A stretch of DNA of 60,000 bases from Cryptomeria japonica (lineage: Eukaryota > Streptophyta > Pinopsida > Cupressales > Cupressaceae), in the NCBI RefSeq assembly GCF_030272615.1, contig NC_081415.1:232571303-232631302 (forward strand), given 5' to 3'. Position 1 is the stretch's first letter. Each line of letters begins with the position of its first letter. The notes under the pieces are model-generated. The model searched no databases. It worked only from the letters and a program-made list of their open reading frames with translations, and was not told the DNA's origin. Below are positions 22,172 through 34,893 of the stretch, piece by piece. The translations under genes and the position numbers were made by a program.

Positions 22172-22525
22172 TCATTTTTTCAGGACTTTATTTGATTTTT
22201 ATGGATTTTTTTCAGGACATTATTTGATTTTTTTATGGATTATTTCAGGACATTATTTGATTTTTTTGAATTTTTTCAGGACTTTTTTCAATTTTTATGA
22301 TCTTTTTTCAGGTCATTTTTCGATTTTTATGGATTTTTTCAGGACATTTTTCGATTTTTATGACTTTTTTCAGGACATTTTGAGATTTTTATGAATTTTT
22401 TCAGGACATTTTTCAATTTTTATGGATTTTTTTCAGGACATTATTTGATTTTTTTTTTAGATTATTTCAGGACATTATTTGATTTTTTTGAATTATTTCA
22501 GGACATTTTGCCATTTTTATGCTCT
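22172..22525. repeat. Tandem repeat of about 31 bp in the 3' region of element A
   Basis: About eleven units, 31-35 bp each, on plus built as T-run, CAGGACATT, ATTTGA or TTCGA, then TTTTTATGGA. Units vary by T-run length and a few substitutions. It lies between pol and the antisense ORF and is absent from the second partial copy because the duplicated block stops before it. Confidence 0.8.
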
Positions 22526-22837
22526 AGTGATTGATCATGACAAGGGAAAAACACCCAATGCGCACTTGAAAAACACATAAACCAGGACCAAAACATATGT
22601 ACAAGACACTGGAATAAGCAAGACAGTGATGTTGACCAATAACAGGTTTGGAATAAAACATTGGGTTGAGTGAACAATAAGCATGACAACTGGCCGAGAG
22701 AAAGCATGGCGAGAAGTCATGATAGATGACGGAGCAATAATCTCATTACTCATGGTGCCTGATTGCCAGGTTTTCACCATGGTACTTGCCCAAAGCGCCT
22801 GTTTGCCAGGTTTTCACTAGAGGGCGAATCATTTATT

Positions 22838-22945
22838 TTTTTGCTTTTTTTGCTTTTTTCATTTTTTTTTTGTATTTTTTGTATTTTTTTGTTTTTTTTT
22901 GTATTTTTTGTATTTTTTCATTTTTTTTGTATTTTTTCTTTTCAG
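22838..22945. repeat. T-rich (TTTTTTGTA)n simple sequence after pol
   Basis: Low-complexity T runs separated by GTA, GC or CA, ending about 30 bp before the pol stop. Just beyond, near 22760-22820, two copies of GCCTG(A/T)TTGCCAGGTTTTCAC occur, a repeat that I associate with Tat-type 3' regions. Confidence 0.6.
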
Positions 22946-22976
22946 GATCATATTTGAAGAAATATCTGACAAAAAA

Positions 22977-25900
22977 CTATGCCCAGTACTTGCGAAGATG
23001 CATGCTATTGATAGGATCAGACAAAGGTTCACCTTCGGGAGTCGCAAGCTGATATGCCCCCGAGCCATAGGCTGCAGTTACTATGAAAGGCCCAACCCAA
23101 TTGGGTTCAAACTTGCCCTTGATGATGTCAGTAGACTGTGCATTCTTGGGATTTGCCTTTAAAACCAGGTCTCCCACTTCGAAGTGTCGCCCTTTGACCT
23201 TCTTATTATAAGAGTGACGGAGACGGTTTTGGTATGCTTGCAAATGTGTCAGAGCTGTCTGACGTTTTTCATCTAACATCTCCAGCTGATGCAGCCGAGA
23301 GACTCTGTGTGTCTCATTATTAATCAGGTGTTGCAAGGAAACTCTCAAGGATGGAATCTCGACTTCCAAAGGTAAGATGGCTTCCGCACCATACACCAAG
23401 GAATAAGGTGTTGCGCCAGTAGGTGTGCGGATAGAAGTGCGATAGGCCCACAGTGCTGGATTTAACTGCACGTGCCAATCTCGGCCAGCGTCATTGACAA
23501 CTTTCTTCAGGATCTTGATAATGGTTTTATTTGATGCTTCAGCTTGACCGTTACCCTGTGGATAGTATGGGGTAGAAAAACGGTGTTGAATATGAAATTT
23601 TTCACAAAGCTCTTTAACATCTTTATTCTTGAAGGGTCGACCATTATCTGTGACTATGGCAAGGGGAACCCCATATCTGCATATGATATAATTTAGCAAG
23701 AATTTTGAAATTTGGACACCAGTGATATAGGTCATGGGAATGGCTTCAATCCATTTTGTAAAATATTCTGTAGCTGTAATAATGAACTTGTGTCCATTTG
23801 CAGATGTTGGCTGAATCTTGCCAATAAGATCCAAACCCCACTGAGGAAAGGGCCATGGAGATATAACAGAATGAAGCTCTTGAGCTGGTGCATGAATATA
23901 ATCTCCATGAATCTGGCACTTGTAGCACTTTTTAACAAATTCATGAACATCTTTTTCCAAAGTGGGCCAGTAATACCCAGCACGAATCAACTTTTTGGCT
24001 AGGCTAAGACCATTGAAATGGCCCCCACATATACCATCATGAACCTCGTGTAAAGCCGTTTGTGCTTCGTCAGAATCCAAACACCTGAGGAGGGTATGGT
24101 CAAAAGAACGACGGTAAAGAGTGTCGGCGATGATGACATATTTGGATGTTTGTCGAATAAAGGCTCGGCGTTGGTTAGCGGAAAGGTTAGGTGGTAAAGT
24201 CTGGGATTTCAAATACTGATATATATCATTGTACCAAGGGGAATTGGGACCAACAAGAACGCACATCACCTCAGCAGTCGGAATGTCAAAAGAGGGGACT
24301 AGCAATTGTTCGACCAGGAATTCACACTTGTCCATATTCTGCGGCATATTTATCATAGAAGCAATTGTAGCCATCGCATCTGCCGACTTATTTTGTATTC
24401 TTGGCACTTGACTGAAATGGATAGCTGTGAATTTGGTCTTGAAGAAGTCTACCATGTGCTTATAAGGAATAAGCTTTTCATCCTTTGTCTCGTAGTCATC
24501 ATTGACTTGTCGGATGACTAATTGAGAATCTCCATAGACTTGCAAATGCTTGATGTTCCAGTGAACTGCCACTCGGAGTCCGGTAACCAATGCTTCGTAC
24601 TCTGCAATGTTATTGGTACATGGGAAAGTTATTCTGTATGACTTTGGAATAGCATCACCTTGAGGGGTGACAAACAAAATGCCTGCGCCGGATCCGAACT
24701 TGGTATGAGACCCATCAAAGTATAACTTCCATTCATTGGATGGTGTGAGAGCAAAGACTGATTCATCTGGGAAATCAGTCAACATGGGATGATCGTCTGA
24801 AATAGGAGCATCTGCTAGTTGATCTGCTATGACTTGTCCTTTTATCGCCTTTCGCTCCATATACTCAATGTCAAATTCACTGAGAATCATGACCCATTTT
24901 GCTAGGCGACCTGTCAAAGCTGCTCGGCTGAGCAAATATTTTAAAGGATCAATTTTGGCAATCAACAATGTTTGATGGCTTAGCATATAATGTCGGAGCT
25001 TTTGTGTTGCAAATACCACTGCTAAGCATGCCCTCTCAATAGTTGAATAATTTAGCTCATAGCCTACCAGTGTCTGGCTGATATAGTAAATAGCTCTTTC
25101 TTTGCCATTCTCATCTTGTTGAGCCAAAAGAACTCCTAATGCTGTTTCAGTTGCAGAGATGTACAATAAGAATGGCTTGCCTTCGATAGGAGGCATTAGG
25201 ATAGGCGGCGACAACAAATAGTCTTTAAGAGCTTGAAAGGCTGATTGGCATTGCTCAGTCCATTTAAAAGCGACACCTTTGTGCAATAGATGTTGAAATG
25301 GATGACATTTGTCAGCCAACTGAGCTATGAAGCGACGAATTGACTGGAGCTTTCCTTGCAGACTTCTTAATTGCCGGAGGTTGGAAGGTGGAGGCATATC
25401 CATGATTGCTTTGACTTTTGTAGGGTCGACCTCAATGCCTCGGTGGGAAACAATGTATCCAAGCAACTTGCCAGCTGTAACACCAAAGACACACTTTTTT
25501 GGATTGAGCCTGAGTTTGTAGGTTTCCATTCTATCAAAAATTGGGCCCAGGATGGCTAGATGACTATCTCTGGTAACAGATTTGCACAACAAGTCATCAA
25601 CATAATCCTCCATCAAAGTGTGCATGAAATCATGAAAGATTGTCGTCATTGCTCTTTGATATGTTGCACCGGCATTTTTGAGGCCAAAGGGCATCACATT
25701 CCAACAATAGGTGCCCCAAGCACAGGTGAATGCGGTCTTATGCTGATCTTCGGGTGCAATGCGGATTTGATTGTAGCCAGAGAAACCATCCATTAGTGAA
25801 AGCATCTCATAACCAGCTGTCATGTCCACTATGATGTCTATATTTGGCAATGGAAAATCGTCCTTAGGACATGCCTTATTCAGGTCCCTAAAATCTGTGC

Positions 25901-27083
25901 AGATGCGGATGCCCCCAGTTACCTTGCTAACTGGCACTAGATTTGAAATCCAGTCTGCGTAATCAATGGGTCTAATGAAGCCCACATCTAGCAATTTTTT
26001 CAATTCCACTTTGACCAAAAGAGCCACTTGAGGATGCATTTTTCTAAGTTTTTGTTTGACAGGTTTAGCACCTGGTTTCAGTGGCAAATGATGAAGGACT
26101 AATTCTGGATCGAGGCCAGGCATATCTGCATAAGACCATGCAAAGCTGATCTTCTTCTCCAGAAAGAAATTAATGAAATCAATCTTCTCTTGTTTTGACA
26201 AGGAGGCAGCGAAGTGAATGACCTTAGGGTTATCAGGTGTACCCAAATTGATTTCCTCGGTCATCTCTACCAACAATGTGGATTTGTCCTGAGTTGATAG
26301 GGGTACGTCCACTCTTCCACCTTTGGGTGCCTCAAAAAGGTTTTCACCCGCAGGTACGTCTTTTAGTTTTACTTTTGTACGATCAGAGAGCGCCTTACGG
26401 TTTTCACTCAAAGATCTATTCTTTTGATTTTTTTCTTTTTCTTTTTCTTTTTCTTTTTCATGACTGGAAGAGGGAGTTGACTCCCCAAAATATGCCGTTG
26501 AATCCAGGTCAATAGCAAAGCCTGCCTTATGGTCGCCTTGTGGTATACCTTCCCGTAGTCCCAGGAACTCTGCAATTGCTTCGTCATTCTGAAAGCAGTC
26601 CAACGTGAGCGGTTCTTGTTGGTCATATTGGATAAGTTGGGGATATATGAGGGGCATGTCATCATCGATTGTAAGGATAGAATGGGCTGATATGGTAAAA
26701 ATGTGAATGTCCGTGGTGTCACTATCCGAACTGCTTGTGTCGGATTCGGAGCTGGGATCCCAAAATGACTCGATCCAAGCATGAGGACAGGTTTTAGGAA
26801 GAGGAGTTATTTCATGTTTATCCTCCATAGGCAAGTTGTCAGGGTCAATGAAGATATTGTCGAGGGCATAGGAGCTGGAAGAAAAGGAACTCCACTCCCA
26901 GTCATTAGAATCAGTCTCTGGTTGGGTAACCTCAGGTGTTATTTCATCATCAGAATCACGCCCTTTTCGACACGTGGACCTTTTGGTAGATGTGGATCCA
27001 ATTCGTAACGGTACAAAACCTAACCCTAAAGTCGGGGGTCGCCTCTCAGGTATGATGGGTTCTATCCTTCCATTGTTTTTCAA
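22977..27083 (-). pseudogene. Element A pol: RT, two RNase H domains, integrase
   Basis: 1,368 uninterrupted codons in the same frame as gag and protease. The RT has LSLMDGFSGYNQI and YVDD (25593-25604). The first RNase H is degenerate: the usual first Asp is missing (LLYISATETALG). A second RNase H has all expected acidic residues (LYFDGS near 24711, EYEAL, GDSQL, SADAMA). The integrase has an HHCC finger (GGHFNG ... CYKCQ) and the acidic triad (WGLDLIG near 23825, VTDNG near 23640, GQAEASNK near 23535). Dual RNase H is the hallmark of the Tat/Ogre group. The domain block itself is intact but separated from gag by four nonsense codons. A (TTTTTC)n microsatellite at about 26425-26459 encodes a Glu/Lys run before RT. 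Confidence 0.9.
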
Positions 27084-28199
27084 GCCTAAGCCACTGCAGC
27101 CATCATATCCTTTCTTCTACAGCATAGTAAATCCTTTGCCATATAATTCCACTGGCAACTTGATAGGTGGAGTTTCAGTTGGATCCTTATAGAGCCAATC
27201 TATGGCGTCATCATCTATAGTTTCTTTGTCAAGTTCTCCCCATCTTGCAAATGTAGTGGGGGGCTGATATTGAATAACGACCTTGGGTTCCTTTTGCAAT
27301 AAATGCGGTTTTCCATATGACTTTGGAGACATCGGCAAATTCCCAATGAGGAATGTTTGGTCCATTGAATATTCTCCACACCCTTGGTCTTGTATCTTCA
27401 GTTTTCCTTTAACAGCATCCAACAATGCATTGGGATCCACATAACTGTTTGGTTTGGCTTCTGTATTGACTGGTACTTGCCGCTAAGGAGTATCCCTTAG
27501 GGTAGCACAAAACTGGAACGGATTAGGATCTCCTGGAATGGTTATCTCAGTTCCATTGTAAGGGTATTTCAGACATTGATGATAAGTGGACGGAACTGCT
27601 TTCATGGCATGAATCCACGGACGGCCAAGGATCATATTATAAGGGAGGTCAAGGTCTAGGACTTGTAGGAAAGTATTTTCTGTCACTGGACCAACTCTGA
27701 TGGGCAATACAATTATCCCTTTGGATGGGCGCTCAACATCATCATAAGCTTTTATTGTTATCCTTTTGGAAGCATCAATGTCATTTTCTGAATATCCGAG
27801 GCCAATGACCACTCTTAAGGTGCAGATATTAAGACCCGCTCCGCCATCTATCAAGACTCGTCGGACTTTGCAATTGTGGACAAAGACTTCTAGGTGCAAA
27901 GGGTCATTATGGGGAAGCTTGTCAGGTGAGATGTCACTATCGGAAAATGCAACACTTCGGGAAACGGCTAAATGTCCAATCCGCGCTTGAAATTGGTCAA
28001 CATCAATATCTGTTGGGACAGTGGACTCAGTCAAGGCTTTATCTAGGACTGCACGGTGCATGGGAGACATTTTCAACAACTCTAGGATGGATATTTGTGC
28101 AGGTGTTTTTCCTAGATGATCCAAAAGATTATACTGACTCGCAGGCACTGGTTTGAGAGGGGCAGCAGGGGCTCCTTTTACGACTATTTTGGATCGACG
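27084..28199 (-). pseudogene. Element A protease and G-patch-like linker
   Basis: The frame continues from gag into an aspartic protease with VLIDGGAGLNICTL (near 27840) and the flap/C-terminal motif NMILGRPWIH, as in Tat elements. After a TAG at 27483-27485 comes a linker ending at a second TAG (27117-27119), followed immediately by a Gly-rich GYDGCSGLGLKNNGR stretch that resembles a G-patch. Both TAG codons are one C-to-T change from CAG. The protease would process the polyprotein; here translation would stop before RT. Confidence 0.8.
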
Positions 28200-31100
28200 A
28201 GTGGTGACTGCACAAGAAGGATCTTGTCCTTTTATTCTCAAGGTAGACACATACTCATTTGACGCATGAAAACAATTAATGACATTGTGATAACTGATAT
28301 TTGCATAATTAGCCGTTTGAGCAGAATTGGAAGAAGACGCTTTACCCTTGTCATGATCAAGCAAAGGAGTTTTGAAAATAGTATGATCAGTATTAGAAGT
28401 CGGATGGGTTGGATCTATCTCAATTACTCCTTGTTCCAATAAATCTTGAATCATATGTTTTAATTGAAAACATGAAGCGGTTTTATGTCCTTTAGACCGA
28501 TGATATTCACAGTACGCATTATCATTCCACCAATGCGGTTTTTCCGCTGGTTCTGCCTTAATATCTGGTAGTTTGATAAACTTCGCTTGTATTAATTGCT
28601 TCATGACTGATTCAATAGGCTCTCCCAATGGTGTAAACTGTCGGGGAGGCCCATCCCGCGATCGGAAGGGTTTGCGTTGTTGATTTTGTTGTTGGCCTTG
28701 TTGTTGATTGCATTGTTGAGCATACTGTTGTTGAGCGCGTTGTTGATATTGCGACTGTTGAGCATGATGTTGATATTGTGACTGTTGTGTATGCTGCAAC
28801 TGTTGAGTAACATTGTTCCTAGGTACTTGATTTTGTTCCATAGTCGACATATTAGGAATACTCAACTTCTTGATTGTGAATGGGGGTTGATTTGCATTTA
28901 CCACTCTCGCATCAACAACACCATCATTAGTGACGTTCTTGTTCTTATACCAAAATCTGTTTCTATCCCCTGAATAATTTGTGTTGTCATTGTCCTTATT
29001 GAGCTTGATAATTCCTTTAGCTACAAGAGCTGCTTCAATATTCATTCCTTTCTTAATGAGTTTTTCTATAGTACTAGGACTTTTCAATTTTAGCTCATAC
29101 ATCATTTCTGGGACTAGATTTTGGATAAACAGATTCACTTGCTGTTCTTCAGGTATATCGAGAGAAGAACGACTATACAAACTTCACCATCGTTGCAAAA
29201 AGGTCACTAATGGTTCACCTTGCTTTTGTTTGGTATTGCATAAATCCGACATAGTCACATCGCTATCGATATTGAACGCGAAATGAGATATAAACTTTTG
29301 TGCCAGTTCTGACCAAGTCTTTATATTTCCTGGCAAATGTGAATACCAATCCATAGCTTGTCCAGCAAGACTTCATGCAAATAATCGCATTAAATATGTC
29401 TCCTCATAGCTTACTTCTGTGCATGCTGCGTAAAATGCTCGAATATGATCTCTTGGATTGCCATTCCCTCTATATTTCTCAAAGTGGGGTGCCTCAAAAT
29501 GCTTGGGGAATGGAGGCATGTATACACTCTTGTCAAAGGGATTAGGACATAAATCTTGATCTGTATACAACTTCTTTGTTCCTTTAGCTTCTAATGCATC
29601 AATTTTTCGTCGCAACATCTCAAGTTGTTGCGCAATTGTATCAGATTGTAGAAGTTCATCATTAATCCCAGTTGGTATTCTTTGTTGATATATCGTATTT
29701 CCGATTGGCTGTTGATACTCCGCCATGGCCATTTTTGGCGTCTCTTGCATATAAAGTTCTTGGTACTTTTCTTGTTGTTGCGGTTGTGCTATGCCTTGAT
29801 ATTGACTTTGTTGTTGTGCTTCTTGGAGCCCAGGTTGATATTGCAATTGAGTAGGCTGTTGATATTGCATAGGCACCACTTGCGGTTGTGAAGTAGGATA
29901 ACTTGTTTGTCTTGGCACATATTGCGGCACATATTGTTGGTGTTGATGAGTTGGAATTTGTTGACTTTGTGCCAATTGTTGTCGTGGTGTATATCCAATC
30001 ATTTGTAAAAAAGCTTGTTTAGATGATTTTCGTTGCTTCTCCTTAGGATGGGGTATAGCACTTACATTAACTTGCTGTGTTGTTTGTCCAATCGCTTGTG
30101 ATTGTTGCAAGTTTGTGTTAACTTGTAATGGTGCCGAAGGCGCTGCAATTTCTTGTTGAATGCGACATTGTTGTTGTTGCACTTCATTTGTTTGCACATT
30201 CGATCGTACCTTCTGCGTATTACTCAATTGTTGCAACAATTGCTGATGGTGCACACCACTATCCATAGCTCTTTGTGTAGCCATTATCGAAGGATTTGTC
30301 GCAATAGTGTTTGACAAAGATACATAAGAACTTTGTTGCATCATGGAAGTGCTTTGGACATTATTGACATTAGGCATTCCAGTTGTGAAACTTTCTTGTA
30401 TCTTGGATGTTGATCCAATTTTATGCATATGAGGAACCACTTCTTGTTGAGGAACTGCTGTCGATATTTGCATAGTCTTCATTTGATCTTGTATTGCAGG
30501 CGTTGTATTGAATAATGGATTATTTATCGTCTCAAACAATGACTTTTGAGGAATAGTCACTGACAATGCCTTTGAAGTACGTTTGCTCATCAATGTAGAT
30601 TGAAGCTCTTGTTGCACATTTTCTTCATTGAGATGCGAAGAGAAACTTAACGGCTCACTGCCTTGTTGTGTTTGCACATTAATTGGTTCATTTAAGGGAA
30701 CCATATCACTCATCATGTGAAGATACTTTTGAGGATACGTTTTAAAAACTTTGCTCAGGAATTTATCCATCCTTTTTATTACCTTTGGATCTTGAAGGAA
30801 CATGTCAACCTCATCAGAGGCATCAGAATCAGATGAAGAATCTGGTTGGACATTTGGATTCGTTTCTTGTTGAATACCTTGGTCTGAACCGAATCCTTGT
30901 GAAAGAGTTTGATCTTCATACAGTGTTTGAGTTCGAATATCATGTTGCAAATTTGGTTGATCCCAATTAAAAGGTGCACTTCCTCTTGGAGTTGGTGGAA
31001 CACTCCCATGTCCTGGTTTCATGGGTACAAATACTGGTTCATATAATGGTGGTGGTCCAAGTTGAACTGTTCCATATGGTGGTAGAGAGGTGTTTGATGA

Positions 31101-31214
31101 ACCTTCAACTTGCATTGTTTGACTAGTTTGAAACTGCGAATTTGCTATGTTATCCACGGATTGATACATTGGTTCACTCATCTTCTTAGATCTTGATCTT
31201 GTCTCAACTGGCAT
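28200..31214 (-). pseudogene. Element A gag, Gln-rich, two TGA stops
   Basis: Starts at ATG 31214 (MPVETRSRSKKMSEP). The first 500 or so residues are Gln/Thr/Ser-rich and probably unstructured. The conserved Gag domain follows: HFEAPHFEKYRGNGNPRDH, EETYLMRLF, AMDWYSHLPGNIKTW. A TGA at 29373-29375 and another at 29184-29186 interrupt it, each one C-to-T change from CGA. Further on lie a second Gln-rich block and a finger-like CEYHRSKGHKTASC. At about 1,000 codons it is long for a Gag. Frame is kept throughout. Confidence 0.85.
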
Positions 31215-33309
31215 GTCACTTATGCAAATGCAATATTTTTGGAATTTTTCAAGGGTAATATATGATATGCAACTAAATGCAAACTAAATATATGAAAATG
31301 CAATCTATGTTTTTGGTTGTTTTTGAAGATTTTGACAAACTTTTGAAATGCAAATCTAAGAGAGACCCTTGGGAATATTGAAATGACATCTAGACCTCAA
31401 AGGACAAAAGGACTTAATTGACAAAGGATAAGATGACAATGTCTCCCCTATATGTTTGGATACTAAGCTAGGTTTGACGAAATGACATTGATGACAAAAA
31501 GGACAAAAGACTTGATGAGGTCTAGACTTCTTAACAATGACTTGGGGTTTATCAAAGATTTGGATTGCTTAAGTATGACAAGACCTAGGTTTTGAGACTA
31601 TATGCAAAGGGACAATTAATATGCAAGTGATCTTAATATGATATGACAATGATTTAGGCTTAATGAAGAGACTTGGGCTATGCAAATGCAAATGTATAAC
31701 AATGTCAACCTAAGATGAAACCTAAGGTTTAATTATGAAATGATATTACTCTTATGCAAGGGGACTCATGTAAATGGATGACTTTTATTGGTATGCAAAA
31801 GAAGTATGACTTAGATGAAACTTAACCTTGATACTTGATAATGACTTTGAAAAATGCAACCTAGGATGAACCTAAATGTAAGTGACATAAGAGTTGAGAC
31901 AAGTTTTTGAACATTGTTGGATAACCATGCTTTAGGAATATGATCTTTGAATCTTGTTGAATGTTTGTTGGATGAATGTCTTTGGTGTTTGATCTTATGT
32001 TATATCAATGTGCTTGTTCTTGAAATGGTATTCAACTTTTGACAATCAAAGAATACAAGATATTGCAACTTAGACTCAAGACAATCATGCTCATTTCCAC
32101 ATTTCTTATGGTAGGCAAAGACATTAGGTACTTGAGAGGTAGACTCATTATGGGATTCAAGGAGAATACATAGATGCTTGACCCCACGGGCTCCCCTCCA
32201 CGGCACTCACTTCTCAGGGCAGCCAAGCATCAGTCCCCATGGAATCTCCCCATGGCGAACTTAGTATCTCTTCCAAGTATCCGAATTTGTCCTTCTCAAG
32301 CAACTAGAAGGGTTTTTGGCCTCTAAAAACAAGGTATGTAGTAAGGATTTCTGTTAAGCATTACTTCTTGATGTCATGCAAGCATGATTGAGACATTAAG
32401 CCCATCAAGATACCAACAAATGTAGTCACGCAAGCGCGATTTAGACCAAGAGGCCCTACTTAGATGTTGATATGAGAAAGAGTTTCAAGGGGCATCACTT
32501 CCCAAGTAACTACAATTCCCACGTAACACTTCCTTCAAAGCTTTCGCTCATCAGGTATTTGTTTATAGTGAGTTAGAATGCCCAGGAATTCTAGCCGTAC
32601 TCACTTTGGGTCGTTCCCTTCTCACGATTATCACTTGCTTGCTAAAGCAAAGTGGTCGGGAAGGCAGGCCCTCTAATGGAGACAAACAATCAACAAGACA
32701 AGCATGGTATTGAAGATCTGGATTTCTGATCACCCTATAAAGGATGAGAGCATACTCTCCTACTCCAATGTCATACTTAGAAAACAAAGAAAACAAGGGT
32801 TCATTTCCAACCTATTTAAAAAAATCACTAAGTGCCTAATTAGAAAACTCAAACACACAATTTGGTTGTTTCTCCAAGGCAACCTGCAAAACACATGTCA
32901 GAAGTTTGATTTGTAGTCTTTGACCATCGAATCTGCATAACACATGTTAGTAATTTGATTTTTAGTCTTTGTCATGCGTAAGCCAAGATCCTGCACAAAT
33001 AATCAGTACCAAAATCCAAAACACAGAAAACAGAATGCAAAAACATCAAAAATTTCAAAGAAACTGCATTTTTTTACCCTCTGATCTGGACTTTACACAG
33101 GCGCAGAAGTCATGACACGGGCGCAAGTTGTCAAACACAAGCGCAGAATGTCTTGACACAGGCGCAAGACTCTTCAACACAGGCGCAAGATGCTTAACAC
33201 AGGCGCAGAAGTGTCCAGAATACCCTGCACGGCCCTGTTTTTGAGTTTTTGACCTGCAAATCAGCTTAGAAGCACTCCAAAACACAGTAAGATGGTTAGA
33301 AGGTTAGTT
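31215..33309 (-). other. Element A leader (between primer site and gag)
   Basis: A 2.1-kb untranslated leader without a convincing ORF. It contains many ATGACA/TTGACA-like short repeats, a C-rich patch at about 32180-32260, and the phased motif array at 33095-33208. Long leaders are usual in Tat/Ogre elements. Confidence 0.6.
33095..33208. repeat. Phased ACACARGCGCA array in the element A leader
   Basis: Six copies of the 11-bp motif start at 33095, 33115, 33135, 33156, 33177 and 33197 (20, 20, 21, 21, 20 bp apart), all in the same orientation. Variants are ACACAGG, ACACGGG and ACACAAG before CGCA. The 9-10 bp between motifs are not conserved. The same motif occurs at 18962-19050 and 35427-35515 in this element. 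Confidence 0.85.
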
Positions 33310-33327
33310 TTCACGTCGGGTTCACCA
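33310..33327 (-). other. Element A primer-binding site (tRNA-Trp type)
   Basis: Minus strand reads TGGTGAACCCGACGTGAA, five bases after the LTR end. Its complement ends ...CGGGTTCACCA, which matches the 3' end of plant tRNA-Trp(CCA) as I recall it, over 18 nt. It confirms the orientation and that 33333-34893 is the 5' LTR. Confidence 0.75.
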
Positions 33328-33332
33328 TTTAA

Positions 33333-34893
33333 TGTAACATAGAAATTAGGATTCATCAAAAGATAAGTAGATCAATCAAAACATTAAACATGATAGCTCA
33401 ATCAAAGAAATACTCATTGCAATGAACCTAATTCTAAAGCACATTCAATGAAGGTATGAAAATGAAGCATTCAAAAGAAAACATTATGCAAACCAGATTC
33501 AAGATTGAATACTCCTTCCATGCGGCTCCATTGTTGTTCTTTCCTCTTCAATAATTTTGTGGATCTCACCTACAAGTGCTCTCACAATTGAAAGCAAAAA
33601 GCTCAAGAGTACTAGAACGAAAATTCAGTAGTTTGTTAGCAATTTAGAATTCATGAAGTGATTGAAGGAATTGAAGAAGAAAAATTATCCAATTTATAGA
33701 GAAATTGGAGAAGTGACAAGATTGGCATGATGCAATTCAAATGGAAATTGCAAATCAATATGTTAATTATGACAAATTATGCAAATTATGCACTTTCCAT
33801 GCACAATTTTGATTGATTGATTATGACACATTTCATGTCAAAATTGATTGATTAAATCAATTATGACAATTTCATGACAAATTGAAATGCCACTCCCATA
33901 GAATTAGGAGATGAATTAGGAGGGAAAAAGAATTAGAAATTTGAAAATTAGGAATTTGAAATTGATGACAAATTAGGAATTTGAAATTGATGACAAATTA
34001 GGAAATTGGAATTAGAAATTGATGAAAAATAGGATTTAGTGAATTAGTGAATTAATTAATAATTTTTCATTTATTAATCAATTCACAAAGAGGAACAATT
34101 AGCCAATTAAATAAAGATTTAATTGTAATAAGAAGACTTAGGATAAATAAGTAATTTATTTAATCCTAAAGGAAGAAATGACAAATTAGGTTAAATGACT
34201 AAATCATAAAACCCTAGAAGACGAATTAGAAATGCGAAAATGACAATTAGGTCTTGATTAAAGATAATTAATGTCATGATTTGATTTTGGTAAATGACCA
34301 ATACGACAAAATGATTTGATTGAGAAATACGCCAATTGACATGATTTGATCCAAATTGACACAATTGAGACAGATAATGATTGATAGTGAAATGATCGCA
34401 AAATGACAAGATTGACAAGAGGACGAGGATCGATGATAAAATAGATTGCAAGATGACAAGATTGAAAATAACCACGATCGATGACAAATCGATCGCAAAA
34501 TGACAAGATTGAACATGACAACGATCGATGACAAATCGATCGTTAAAATGACAAGGTTGAAGGATTGATGATGATAAGATTGATGATAAGATTGATAAGA
34601 GGACAAAACCCTAATTAGGATTGACGATGTCCAAAATGATGTCAAATAAGCATGCTCATTGATGCAATAAGATAAAATTGATCAAAATCATGACTGGATA
34701 ATGTTGTCGACAAGACCAAATTCGAAGACGAGATGATTGAAGAATGTAGAAGAATCACTCAATGTTCGCAAATGATAAAGACCAAGTGCGTGACATAGGA
34801 GAAATGTTAATGCGACGCAAAAACCTAAAATGAGGCAATGCGCAAATGTTAAAGTGTGACCTCACAAGCGTTGACCATTTTTGGGTGTCTACA
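33333..34893 (-). repeat. Element A 5' LTR
   Basis: 1,561 bp, same ends as the copy at 16868-18428 and no difference noticed. It is bordered on the inner side by the primer site and on the outer side by a polypurine tract and 3' internal sequence of another copy, so it also acts as the 3' LTR of the partial copy. Confidence 0.85.

Noticed and set aside
22763-23052. Phe-rich hydrophobic ORFs near 22.8-23.1 kb
   Set aside because: They are translations of T-rich simple sequence.
22977-31214. Programmed readthrough of the in-frame stops in A
   Set aside because: There are four stops of two types inside conserved domains, and other decayed elements show the same pattern; mutation is simpler.
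33095-33208. CRISPR-like array
   Set aside because: Repeats of 11 bp with 9-10 bp gaps are far too short, there are no cas genes, and the setting is plant nuclear retroelement DNA.
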